64,000 nucleotides of DNA, taken from the NCBI GenBank assembly GCA_039942715.1, contig JBDVBY010000007.1, positions 248,001 through 312,000 of the forward strand, written 5' to 3'. This document shows, one piece after another, positions 51,965 through 60,280 of the stretch; position 1 is the stretch's first letter; each line of letters starts with the position of its first letter. This DNA is from JABDJX01 sp039942715 (lineage in GTDB: Bacteria > Pseudomonadota > Alphaproteobacteria > Rhodobacterales > Rhodobacteraceae). The notes under the pieces were generated by a model. It ran no database searches. It had not been told where the DNA came from and worked only from the letters and a program-made list of their open reading frames with translations. The position numbers and the translations under genes are program-made.

Positions 51965-52152
51965 TTAGGGTCTCCTCCGTGTTGATTTATTTGGCTTTTT
52001 ATTGCTTTTGCCGGTCTCGGCGCAGATTTCGCGCTCTGTCATTCGCTCGGGAAAAATAGCAGCCCCAGCCTGAGAGTTATTTGGTTTTGGTCTTTTGCGT
52101 CCCAAACGCCCCCCGCGTTCTTTTGTCATGCAACTTGACTGGAATGCCTCGT

Positions 52153-52170
52153 TAACTAACATGTTAGTTA
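52153..52170. promoter_or_regulatory. 18-bp perfect palindrome, probable GntR operator
   Basis: TAACTAACATGTTAGTTA is identical to its reverse complement. It lies 14 bases before the GntR start and about 190 bases before the divergent binding-protein start, in the only shared promoter region of the sugar locus. FCD-type GntR proteins usually bind short palindromes of this kind, so it is a strong candidate operator controlling both directions. Confidence 0.75.
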
Positions 52171-52183
52171 TGCGGGGCTAATC

Positions 52184-52891
52184 ATGTCAACACTTACTGC
52201 CGATGCCAAAAAGCTAAAAAGCCTGAATTCTCAGAGCGGTCATCTGTCTGACCGTGTCTATGCATCGCTGAAGGCTGCGATTCTGTCGCTTGATTTTGAG
52301 CCGGGGGCCGTTTTGCGCAAAGGGCCGATTTGTGAGGCCTTGGGCGTTTCGCGCACGCCGGTCGCAGATGCCATCCTCAAGCTTGAAGCGGATCGTCTTG
52401 TCGAAGTCATCCCGCAATCGGCGACACGTGTGTCCAAGATGTCGATGAAGGAAATCCGCGAAGATGCTTTTTTGCGCGAAGCCCTTGAGGTTGCCGCAGT
52501 TGAATATGCGGCCGTCCATTGTGCGCCTGATCTAATCGAAGTGCTTGAACAGAACCTGATCCGACAAGAGGCGCTATTGAAGTCTGGTGATTATACCGCC
52601 TTCTTTGAAACGGATCAGGCGTTTCACAATGAAATTCTAGCCTGCTGTAAAATTGAGCGATTGCACGACACGATCAGCTTCGTGTCAAATCATATGGATC
52701 GCGCCCGCCTTATGCTTTTGCCTGCACCGGGGCGCTCTGCGGATACCATTGAAGAACACCGTCACATCATGCGCGCGATCGCAAATTCTGACCCAGAAGC
52801 GGCGCGCTCTGCGATGCAAACCCACTTGCGTCAGTTGATCAAACGTCTGGAGCCGCTTGAAAAAACGCGCCCAGAGCTTTTTGCCCCATAG
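52184..52891 (+). CDS. GntR family regulator, FadR/FCD subgroup
   Basis: The 235-residue protein has an N-terminal winged helix (DRVYASLKAAILSLDFEPGAVLRKGPICEALGVSRTPVADAI, shown over residues 23-63) and a C-terminal all-helical FCD ligand domain with the conserved Asp/His metal-type residues (FFETDQAFHNEI; EEHRHIMRAI). It begins the rightward operon with sugar enzymes and is divergent from the importer. Probably a repressor relieved by a pathway sugar acid or phosphate. Confidence 0.93.
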   Translation: MSTLTADAKKLKSLNSQSGHLSDRVYASLKAAILSLDFEPGAVLRKGPICEALGVSRTPVADAILKLEADRLVEVIPQSATRVSKMSMKEIREDAFLREALEVAAVEYAAVHCAPDLIEVLEQNLIRQEALLKSGDYTAFFETDQAFHNEILACCKIERLHDTISFVSNHMDRARLMLLPAPGRSADTIEEHRHIMRAIANSDPEAARSAMQTHLRQLIKRLEPLEKTRPELFAP

Positions 52892-52918
52892 CTCCAAAAC
52901 AAGACAGGGAACGCCCCA

Positions 52919-53956
52919 ATGAATGCCAACGACACAATCCTTCTTAACAACCGCACGCCGACGCCAGTGCCTTTAACGCGCATGGGTTTTGGCGGAGCGC
53001 CATTGGGCAATCTCTATCGGGCCATCACTGAAGAAGACGCGCAAGCCGCGCTTCAGGCCGCGTATGATGCTGGCATTCGCTATTTCGATACGGCGCCGCA
53101 ATACGGGCTTGGACGATCAGAAGGGCGCTTTGGCTTCGCACTGAACCGATTTGACGACGACAGTGTTAAGCTGTCGACAAAGGTGGGCCGTCTTTTGGAG
53201 GATTGCGCGCCGGAAGATGTGACACCCGAGGCTTTTGTTGATGTGCCGCAAAAGCGCATCGTGTTCGATTATACCTATGACGGTGTGATGCGTTCTTTCG
53301 AGGCCAGCAAAAAGCGACTTGGCTATGACGCTATCGATATCCTTCTTGTGCATGACGTCGATGTGTTCAGCCACGGCAGCCAAGAGGTGAGCGACGCCAA
53401 GGTGCGCGAATTGTTCGATGGCGGCGGCTACCGCGCTCTGCATGAATTGCGCGACGCAGGCGAGGTTTCCGCGATTGGGGCAGGGGTCAACGAATGGGAA
53501 GTCTGCGAGCGGCTTTTAGGGCTTGGCGAATTTGACGGCTTTCTTTTGGCCGGGCGCTACACGCTGTTGGAACAAGAGGCGCTGACTTCTTTCCTCCCGC
53601 TGTGCATCGAGCGTGACGTCGGCATCATTCTTGGTGGGCCGTATAATTCTGGGATCCTCGCAACCGGCCCAATCGCGGGCGCAAAGTACAACTACGAAGA
53701 CGCGCCCCAAGATATTCTTGATCGCGTCACTAAGATTGAAGCGGTCTGCAACGCGCACGACACCAAACTGATCGCTGCGGCACTTCAGTTTGTGCTGGGT
53801 CATCCGGCAGTCAAAACCGTTATTCCCGGCGCAGTGAATGGCCGCGAGGTCGCGGCAAACGTTGCTTTGTTAGAGACGCCGATTCCAGAAGGGCTGTGGT
53901 CTGATCTGCGCAGCGAGGGGCTGATCCGCGAAGATGCGCCTTTGCCCACGCAATGA
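52919..53956 (+). CDS. Aldo/keto reductase (D-threo-aldose 1-dehydrogenase type)
   Basis: TIM-barrel NAD(P) oxidoreductase of 345 residues. Catalytic tetrad visible: Asp and Tyr in YFDTAPQYGLGRSEGRFG, Lys in KLSTKVGR, His in ILLVHDVDVF; cofactor region VIPGAVNGREVAANV. This pattern is the D-threo-aldose/L-fucose 1-dehydrogenase group, which oxidises aldoses at C1. It follows the GntR gene by 27 bases and lies upstream of a PfkB kinase, a transaldolase-like enzyme and an SDR, suggesting breakdown of an imported sugar. Confidence 0.9.
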   Translation: MNANDTILLNNRTPTPVPLTRMGFGGAPLGNLYRAITEEDAQAALQAAYDAGIRYFDTAPQYGLGRSEGRFGFALNRFDDDSVKLSTKVGRLLEDCAPEDVTPEAFVDVPQKRIVFDYTYDGVMRSFEASKKRLGYDAIDILLVHDVDVFSHGSQEVSDAKVRELFDGGGYRALHELRDAGEVSAIGAGVNEWEVCERLLGLGEFDGFLLAGRYTLLEQEALTSFLPLCIERDVGIILGGPYNSGILATGPIAGAKYNYEDAPQDILDRVTKIEAVCNAHDTKLIAAALQFVLGHPAVKTVIPGAVNGREVAANVALLETPIPEGLWSDLRSEGLIREDAPLPTQ

Positions 53957-54066
53957 GCCGGAACCGTAAACCAACGCACGCAAAAGAGGGGCTGCATTCT
54001 GATCCAAACAAAGCGATAAGAAGCCCGAAAAACCAACAACGCGCCTTTCACTAATTGGAAAAAGAC

Positions 54067-55026
54067 ATGTCGCACGCACCCATAATCGCCATTGGTGGTG
54101 AAAATCTGATCGACAGAGTGCAATCAAACGCACCTGATGGTACCTTGACTGTTGTTAATAATCCCGGTGGCTCTCCGTTCAATGTTGCTGTGGCTTTGTC
54201 GCGCCAAGAGGGGCAGGCTCATTATCTGACGCCGATTTCCACCGATGATATGGGCGATCTTCTGGCCAATCGTCTAAGCGAAGCGGACGTTTTGATTGCC
54301 GCGCCACGCCGCGACGAACCAACCACTTTGGCCATTGTCACATTGCAAGATGGCATTCCAACTTACGATTTTAAGCGCGACGGTACGGCGGAACGCTGCA
54401 TAACCAAGACGGGGCTGGCAGCTGCGATGGCGGATGCAACTGCGGCGTTTCATGTCGGATCATTGGCGCTGATTGACGGGGATGACGCAGCCGAGTGGGA
54501 AGCCTTTTTTCACGATGCAAAGCAAAATGGAATTTTTACTTCGCTTGATCCCAACGTGCGTGCCTCATTGATCAAGGATGGTGCCGCGTATCGCGAGCGG
54601 TTGTTCCGTATGTTCAAAACCGCCGATCTGATAAAGCTAAGCGATGAAGACCTTGAATGGATTTACCCCGATCTTTCGTTGGAAGAGGCTTACGAGAAAC
54701 TGGACTCGGTCGCAGAGGCCGGACTTGTTGTTCTGACCAAAGGGGCCGACGGGGCCGAGGCAAAGAACGCCGAGCATCATGTGCAGATAACAGCACCTAA
54801 AGTGAATGATCTTAAGGACACGATCGGCGCGGGCGACACGTTCATGGGCACGCTGTTGGCGACACTTGCAGCTCAAGGCGCTCTTCAATCCGGCGCGTTG
54901 AGCGCGATGGACGAACAAGCACTGTCCTCTTTACTGGGACGCGCAGCCAAGGCCGCCGCGCTGAACTGTGAACAGGAAGGGTGCAATCCGCCGACTCTTT
55001 CTGCACTTGATGCAGCGCTGATATAA
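54067..55026 (+). CDS. PfkB family sugar kinase
   Basis: Ribokinase-like kinase of about 319 residues: substrate region NNPGGSPFNVAVALSRQ, and the ATP/anion-hole motif DTIGAGDTFMGTLL with the catalytic Asp. This resembles fructokinase-type members. ATG 54067 has GGAAAAAG upstream; a TTG at 54055 is possible. The gene is about 110 bases after the aldo/keto reductase gene and nine bases before the aldolase gene. It probably phosphorylates a ketose for cleavage by the next enzyme. Confidence 0.9.
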   Translation: MSHAPIIAIGGENLIDRVQSNAPDGTLTVVNNPGGSPFNVAVALSRQEGQAHYLTPISTDDMGDLLANRLSEADVLIAAPRRDEPTTLAIVTLQDGIPTYDFKRDGTAERCITKTGLAAAMADATAAFHVGSLALIDGDDAAEWEAFFHDAKQNGIFTSLDPNVRASLIKDGAAYRERLFRMFKTADLIKLSDEDLEWIYPDLSLEEAYEKLDSVAEAGLVVLTKGADGAEAKNAEHHVQITAPKVNDLKDTIGAGDTFMGTLLATLAAQGALQSGALSAMDEQALSSLLGRAAKAAALNCEQEGCNPPTLSALDAALI

Positions 55027-55035
55027 GGACGGGCA

Positions 55036-55695
55036 ATGAAGCTTTACCTCGACACCGCCGAAACGGATGCTTGGGACGATCTGATGCCGACAGGTCTGTT
55101 TTATGGCATCACCACCAATCCGCTTTTGGCCGCTCGCGCGGGCTTGTCCTATCCGAAAATTGACTGGCACAGTTTGGCAGGTAAAGCCCGCGGACATGGG
55201 GCGCAAGAACTGCATGCTCAGCTCTTTGGTCCAGTAGAGGGATACGTCGACTGGGCTGGCGCGCTTTATGAGGCTGGGCGCGCTGAAGGGATTGAAACGG
55301 TTGTGAAAATCCCGCTGATCGAAGCGGCAATTCGCAAAACTGCCGAGATCAAATCCTTGGGTGGCCGCATCCTGATGACGGCGTGCTATGACGCAAAACA
55401 AATGTTTGTCGCCCAAAGTCTGAGCGCTCAATACATCGCCCCCTATTTCGGACGGATGACCGAGGCCGGGATTGATGCGAAGGCACACTTGAGCGCGATG
55501 AAAGACATTCAGTCGAGCGACGAGGACGGCTGTCAAATCATGGTCGCTTCTTTGCGCGCGCCCGAGCAAATGGTCGAACTGGCTGGACTGGGCATGGATG
55601 TTTTCACGATCGCCCCAGGCATCGCACAGGCTTTAATGAGCGAGGCGCGTAGTCACGCCGCCTATGCAGAGTTTGAAGCCGCGGCACGTAAATAG
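55036..55695 (+). CDS. Transaldolase / fructose-6-phosphate aldolase (TalC/FSA) family
   Basis: A short TIM-barrel class I aldolase of 219 residues. Start MKLYLDTAETDAW and GITTNPLLAARAG are the family N-terminus, and the Schiff-base Lys is in ETVVKIPL; TACYDAKQMFVA and APYFGRM follow. This small type includes F6P aldolases and sedoheptulose or sulfosugar transaldolase-like enzymes. Nine bases after the kinase gene. It probably splits the ketose phosphate into a triose phosphate and a hydroxyketone or aldehyde. Confidence 0.9.
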   Translation: MKLYLDTAETDAWDDLMPTGLFYGITTNPLLAARAGLSYPKIDWHSLAGKARGHGAQELHAQLFGPVEGYVDWAGALYEAGRAEGIETVVKIPLIEAAIRKTAEIKSLGGRILMTACYDAKQMFVAQSLSAQYIAPYFGRMTEAGIDAKAHLSAMKDIQSSDEDGCQIMVASLRAPEQMVELAGLGMDVFTIAPGIAQALMSEARSHAAYAEFEAAARK

Positions 55696-55727
55696 CACTC
55701 AAGAAACGACGAAATCAGGAGACAGAC

Positions 55728-56465
55728 ATGGCGAAAATTGCATTGGTAACAGGTGGCGGCTCTGGCATTGGGCGCGCCTGCGCTGTGACGTTGGGCAAAG
55801 CGGGATACACCGTGGTGGTGACTGGGCGGCGCCAAGATGTGTTGGACGAAACGCTGGAACTGATCGGTGGCGGCGCGGCAATTGCGGCTGATATCACCGA
55901 CGCAAAAGCTGTGGACGCGCTGTTTGATCAGGTCGAAAAAGATCACGGACGCCTTGATGTGCTTTTCAACAATGCTGGCAACAACGTCGCCCAGGCGCCG
56001 ATTGGAGATATCTCGCCAGAAGATTTTCTAAAGGTGATCAACGTCAATCTATATGGTGCATTTCTGGCAGCGCGGGGTGCCTTCAACCTGATGCGCAGAC
56101 AGAACCCGCAAGGTGGCCGCATTATCAACAACGGATCTATCTCGGCCTATGTACCGCGTCCTGGTTCCGCGCCTTATACGTCTTCAAAGCATGCGATCAC
56201 CGGATTGACGCGGTCGATCTCGCTTGATGGACGGCCCTATAACATTGCATGCGGGCAGATTGATATTGGCAACGCAGCCTCTGAAATGACCGCTAGAATG
56301 AGTGGTGGTGTGCCGCAGGCAGATCTGTCGATCAAACCAGAGCCAACGATGGATGTGCAGCACGTTGCGAACTCAGTTCTGCATATGGCTGACTTGCCGC
56401 CAGAAGCGAATGTGCAATTCATGACCGTTATGGCGAGTACTATGCCGTACATTGGCCGCGGCTAA
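55728..56465 (+). CDS. Short-chain dehydrogenase/reductase
   Basis: Classical SDR of 245 residues: TGGGSGIGRA cofactor loop, NNAGNN, and the Ser-Tyr-Lys triad in SISAYVPRPGSAPYTSSKHA. NAD(P)-dependent oxidation or reduction of a hydroxyl. Last gene of the rightward sugar operon, ending 75 bases before a strong bidirectional terminator. The substrate is likely an intermediate of the same pathway. Confidence 0.92.
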   Translation: MAKIALVTGGGSGIGRACAVTLGKAGYTVVVTGRRQDVLDETLELIGGGAAIAADITDAKAVDALFDQVEKDHGRLDVLFNNAGNNVAQAPIGDISPEDFLKVINVNLYGAFLAARGAFNLMRRQNPQGGRIINNGSISAYVPRPGSAPYTSSKHAITGLTRSISLDGRPYNIACGQIDIGNAASEMTARMSGGVPQADLSIKPEPTMDVQHVANSVLHMADLPPEANVQFMTVMASTMPYIGRG

Positions 56466-56539
56466 TTCCATATATTTGAATTCGGCACCATTTGGCAAGA
56501 TTACCTGACGCGCGTCCAACAATCCTTGCCAATAAAATG

Positions 56540-56575
56540 AAAAGCCCCACTAACAAAAATATTGGTGGGGCTTTT
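56540..56575. terminator. Bidirectional Rho-independent terminator
   Basis: AAAAGCCCCAC (56540-56550) pairs with GTGGGGCTTTT (56565-56575): an 11-bp stem with U-runs on both strands. It lies between the SDR gene (+) and the last gene of the leftward kinase/phosphatase operon (-), so it ends both transcripts. Confidence 0.92.
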
Positions 56576-56592
56576 GCAGTATTGCGTTTGAC

Positions 56593-56940
56593 TTACGCTG
56601 CTTTAAAAATATCCGAAGCTGTCATTCCACGTGCGGTTGGATCGTCAAAAGCCATTGCTTTTTCAATTGCAGTGATCCGCGGCATGCCTGCTTGCAAACA
56701 TTTATCAAGTGTTGAGCGCACACCATTCATTTGCATTTCATCGTTGTGCGTCAATTGGTTGCCAACGGTGTCAGATGTCTCGTCTACACCAGAAACTTCG
56801 TCAATCCGAAGCAACCGACGCCCAGCAACGAGCAGGGTCGCCTGAATTTCGTCGGTTGCCCCGAATGCCAAAGTAATACGGCGTTTCAGAACCGTTTCGT
56901 CAATTAAGTTTGCCAGAGTTTGTGATGCTGTATTTGTCAT
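56593..56940 (-). CDS. Small protein at the end of the kinase/phosphatase operon, unknown
   Basis: A 115-residue protein with no known domain, signal or membrane segment; it has an alpha/beta pattern (KRRITLAFGATDEIQATLLVAG; ITAIEKAMAFDDPTARGMTA). ATG 56940 has AGGA upstream; an ATG two codons earlier at 56946 is possible. It is the last gene of a five-gene leftward operon with the Ser/Thr kinase, FHA protein, PP2C phosphatase and putative pseudo-GTPase. It may be a regulated substrate or partner of those. Confidence 0.7.
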   Translation of the reverse strand: MTNTASQTLANLIDETVLKRRITLAFGATDEIQATLLVAGRRLLRIDEVSGVDETSDTVGNQLTHNDEMQMNGVRSTLDKCLQAGMPRITAIEKAMAFDDPTARGMTASDIFKAA

Positions 56941-56954
56941 AACCATATTCCTCT

Positions 56955-58589
56955 TTACGCGCCTAAATAAAATTCAACTTCGCGAGCTGCTTGTCTAAGC
57001 AGTTTTGCAACGTCGCTTTTCTCTGTATCGTCTTCAATTGACATAAGGATCAATACTTCATCCATTTCGTCAAGCGTTTCGATGACCATTTGCACGTCTT
57101 CACTATCGCTCAAATGGTTTTCATCAAAGAATTTACGTCCCCATTCAATGCAATCCTGCGCTTGGCCAATTAGGTAATCCGGGGCAATTTCGCCGTTCGA
57201 TTCAATTTCGGCCTCAAGCGCATTCGCTTTGTCCGTCAATCCATCAAGAATGTTTGAGAACGTTGTGCGCGATAGAACCCGGTCACTTCTTGGCTGACTT
57301 GGAGGGGCTGTCACTACAGCTGTGCGCATGCGTGATACGGGTCGTGTGCGCGAGCGAGAAACTGGGCGCTGCATGGATGTTTTGCGGATTTCGTCTGCAC
57401 TTTGCAGGCCGATGTTTTCCATGCCAAGCGACCACGGCGTGGCTGACTGCTTGTCTCGCTCAAGCGCTTCGGCCTGCTGCGCCTGACGCGCTTTTTCAGC
57501 ATTTAGCTGTCGGGTGCGAACCCTGTTCAGTGCTTGAAGCACCACTGGGTCCTGAATCTCGGGAGGTGTTTCTGGCGCCTTAAGATCCACAGCAACAGGT
57601 TGTTGATCGTTGTTCGGGCGCGTTGGAACGACCACACGCTCTGATGACGACACAACACGCAAAGGTGGTTGCTCCTCAACAGGTCTGGTGACCGGAGTCG
57701 GCGTTTTCTGCGTAGCGACAGGTGCGTCATTGTCTTGATCGAACGATGGATCGCCTTTTTTCGGTTCGTCGATGTCGTCCAACGTTGGCTCTGGCAAGCC
57801 TTCCAGATCCTTGGCATGACGGATCAAGATAACCTGAGCGGCATCCAAGGCGGCTTGTTCGCTGTTCTCGATTTCTTTCTTTACCGCACGCACAAGAGCT
57901 GTGCCACCGGCGTTTTTAAACGACGTTTTGTCGACGCCACCGGGTCGTTCGCGTGCTGCCATTGCCGCACGGGGATCAATCCGCAACAGATCAAAGAACC
58001 CACTGTCATCCACTGTTTCCGCCGAGGCGATGCCGTCAAGCGGTTGAATAAGATAGGAATGATCCCGAATACGCTGTGGCAGGGCCGCCCATATTTTCTT
58101 GTCGGTTTCGCCAAATTCCGAACCGCACCAAAGCACAACGTCCGAAGGCATCACCGACCAGCGAATGGATTGTGCCAGACCAGCCGTTGTGTCGGCAGAC
58201 ACGCGCAAAACGGAAATTTTGCGAAGCGATGGCAAATCATACCCAACGCGCACGCGGCTGGGATTGCCATCAAAGGCCAAAATAATGTCTTGGTCCTTAA
58301 ACGTCTTGCGGGTTTCGTCTGCATAGATCGACACTGCGGCAGGTCGATCATTATGCATCACTTGCATCGTCACGTGGCCGGCGCTTGGGTCGACGCACTT
58401 GGCGCCAACAATCAGATTAAGCAGCCGGTTCGTGTAGGTCGAATTCGTGCCAAGTATCGTCAGCCGCAATGGGCTTTCGAGCCGTTTTAAACACTGCCCC
58501 GCCATCTCTTCGGCATTCGAACTAAGCCGCCCGCTTTTCAAAGCTTGGGCCAGTCGTGCTGCCGTTGTCGTTTTGATGTCCCCAACCAT
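56955..58589 (-). CDS. Hypothetical protein with degenerate GTPase-like N-terminus
   Basis: A 544-residue protein. Residues 41-65 read like the start of a dynamin-like GTPase (LRLTILGTNSTYTNRLLNLIVG) but without the GKS/T Lys of the P-loop, and VVLWCGSEFGETD stands near the place of a switch region; this suggests a pseudo-GTPase. Residues about 270-400 are a disordered Pro/Thr/Glu-rich linker with many Thr/Ser, a likely phosphorylation target. The last 110 residues are helical. It sits five bases behind the PP2C gene, so it may be a substrate of the kinase/phosphatase pair. Confidence 0.7.
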   Translation of the reverse strand: MVGDIKTTTAARLAQALKSGRLSSNAEEMAGQCLKRLESPLRLTILGTNSTYTNRLLNLIVGAKCVDPSAGHVTMQVMHNDRPAAVSIYADETRKTFKDQDIILAFDGNPSRVRVGYDLPSLRKISVLRVSADTTAGLAQSIRWSVMPSDVVLWCGSEFGETDKKIWAALPQRIRDHSYLIQPLDGIASAETVDDSGFFDLLRIDPRAAMAARERPGGVDKTSFKNAGGTALVRAVKKEIENSEQAALDAAQVILIRHAKDLEGLPEPTLDDIDEPKKGDPSFDQDNDAPVATQKTPTPVTRPVEEQPPLRVVSSSERVVVPTRPNNDQQPVAVDLKAPETPPEIQDPVVLQALNRVRTRQLNAEKARQAQQAEALERDKQSATPWSLGMENIGLQSADEIRKTSMQRPVSRSRTRPVSRMRTAVVTAPPSQPRSDRVLSRTTFSNILDGLTDKANALEAEIESNGEIAPDYLIGQAQDCIEWGRKFFDENHLSDSEDVQMVIETLDEMDEVLILMSIEDDTEKSDVAKLLRQAAREVEFYLGA

Positions 58590-58594
58590 AACGT

Positions 58595-59563
58595 TTAATT
58601 TCGCTCCGCTGCCTCTAATAATTCCGCTTGTTTTCCGGTGAATGCTGCTGCATCGCCAAGGTCGTCGGCTGCCTCTGCTGCGTCAGCATCGGTCACTTCT
58701 ACGTCTGTTGTCAGACGTGTTGAATGTGTGCCCGCATCAATGTGATCGCGCTTAGCTGGGCGCTCTACCGGTTTGGTGTGGCGTACTTTGATGACCGAGA
58801 ACGAGATATTGTCTTGTTCCGGGTTGTCGTTTTTCTTCAATGCCTGAAGCAATGCGTTTGCGATATCTGCGCTAGGCTTGCGACGATTGCGGCCAATGAT
58901 TTTTGAGATTTGATCCTCGGGCAAGAACTGCAAACCGTCGCTCGAGATGACAAGAATATCGCCAACCATCATTTCAAAGGCTTTGCCCTTGTTATCGATG
59001 CGCGCAATTTTTCCGCCACACACGGCCGACGTCAGACAGTTGCGATCAGGATGTGTCGCCGCTTCTTCTGCTTTGATAACACCGGTTTCGGCCATCAAAT
59101 CAATTTGCGGTGCCATTGAATGATCTTCATTCAACTGCTGCATTTTACCTGAACGATAGTGGTACAGTGGGCTGTCGCCAACGGACGTCCAGAACAGACG
59201 TTCACCTGCCAAAACTGCTGCGATAACTGTAGAGCCCATTCCGCGCGCGTCTTCATAGTCTTCGATGTGCGACTTCAGACAATCGTTTGCCGAGAACACT
59301 GCGTTGCCCATCAAGGATGGCAGGCCTTCTTCATCAGAAAAGAAGCTATCGCAATGGAATTTCAGCTCGCTGTAAACTTCGGTGACAACGATCTTGCTGG
59401 CAACGTCACCGGCAGCGTGGCCGCCCATTCCGTCCGCAAGAACGATGATGCCGATGTCATCACCAACCGAAAAGTCTGCGACCAGTGCATCTTCTTGATA
59501 GTCGCGGTTTCCCTGATCTAGTGCAGAGGCAACGTCAAACCGTGGCTCAGGCAATCTCCACAT
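58595..59563 (-). CDS. PP2C-type Ser/Thr protein phosphatase
   Basis: A metal-dependent phosphatase with the PP2C motifs in order: ALDQGNRDYQEDAL, VLADGMGGHAAGD (metal Asp-Gly), NCLTSAVCG, ISSDGL, and EQDNISF. ATG 59563 (MWRLPEPRF) has AGGGAG upstream; an earlier start at 59629 lies inside the FHA gene. The C-terminal 60 residues are acidic and Ala-rich. It overlaps the FHA gene by 17 bases and pairs functionally with the upstream kinase to set the phosphorylation state of FHA or other partners. Confidence 0.93.
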   Translation of the reverse strand: MWRLPEPRFDVASALDQGNRDYQEDALVADFSVGDDIGIIVLADGMGGHAAGDVASKIVVTEVYSELKFHCDSFFSDEEGLPSLMGNAVFSANDCLKSHIEDYEDARGMGSTVIAAVLAGERLFWTSVGDSPLYHYRSGKMQQLNEDHSMAPQIDLMAETGVIKAEEAATHPDRNCLTSAVCGGKIARIDNKGKAFEMMVGDILVISSDGLQFLPEDQISKIIGRNRRKPSADIANALLQALKKNDNPEQDNISFSVIKVRHTKPVERPAKRDHIDAGTHSTRLTTDVEVTDADAAEAADDLGDAAAFTGKQAELLEAAERN

Positions 59564-60227
59564 CGTCGTCACTCCCTTCGTCTTCAGACTGGGCTTCTTC
59601 CCAGTTGAAGTCATTTGAACAAATACCAACGAAACGCATGGCGGTTTCGCCTAACTCAATTACATCGCCGTCTTTTAGATCGCTGGTGGACACAACAGGG
59701 GTGCCGTTCAGACGAACAATATTTGCTTTGCCGCCATGGCCCAAAAGATAGGTGTGCTCTTTGGGGTCATAAACGATGGCGGCGTGGTTGGTGCGCGAAA
59801 TGGCCTGATCGCCAAAATCAAGGCGGATCGCCTGATCTTCACCGCGACCGATTTGGCTCATGCCTGTGCGGATCGCAAAACTTTCGCCAAGGCCGGGGCC
59901 TTTGGTGACAAAAACAAAGCCGACGGGAAACTGGCAACGACCAGTTTCTGCTGTTTCGGCAGCGTCTTCGTCAAACAAATCTGCGCGTCCATCGGATGTA
60001 TCAAAACCCATCAGACGTGTTTTGTTTGCAGTGGGGCGACGTTTTTTGCGACGCGGGCGTCCATCCGGACCAAGTGGCATCGGTGGTGCTTCAGCGGGTT
60101 GTCCGTTGACGGCCTCGCTGGCCATAACTTCGGGGGCGATGACCTCGGGCGCCATGCGCTCAGAGGATTGCAGCTTCGCTTTTACGTCGACTCCGCTCTC
60201 TTTTTTCTTCTTCCGAAAAAGGAACAT
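59547..60227 (-). CDS. FHA-domain phosphothreonine-binding protein
   Basis: The 226-residue protein has a basic N-terminal start (MFLFRKKKKES) and a C-terminal FHA domain (about 120-210): SQIGRGEDQAIRLDF, AISRTNHAAIVYD, DLKDGDVIELG, with the GR, S and NH residues conserved. FHA domains read phosphothreonine. The gene lies between the kinase and the phosphatase, so it probably serves as the adaptor and a kinase substrate. No type VI or other secretion genes are nearby. Confidence 0.92.
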   Translation of the reverse strand: MFLFRKKKKESGVDVKAKLQSSERMAPEVIAPEVMASEAVNGQPAEAPPMPLGPDGRPRRKKRRPTANKTRLMGFDTSDGRADLFDEDAAETAETGRCQFPVGFVFVTKGPGLGESFAIRTGMSQIGRGEDQAIRLDFGDQAISRTNHAAIVYDPKEHTYLLGHGGKANIVRLNGTPVVSTSDLKDGDVIELGETAMRFVGICSNDFNWEEAQSEDEGSDDDVEIA

Positions 60228-60280
60228 CGATGCTCTCCATGTAGACTGGTGGATACCAAAAACCTATTAGTATCAGCCGT

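Noticed and set aside
56955..58589. Type VI secretion component next to the kinase operon
   Set aside because: No motif of Tss proteins was seen and no secretion genes are in the window; only the kinase-FHA-PP2C order is similar.
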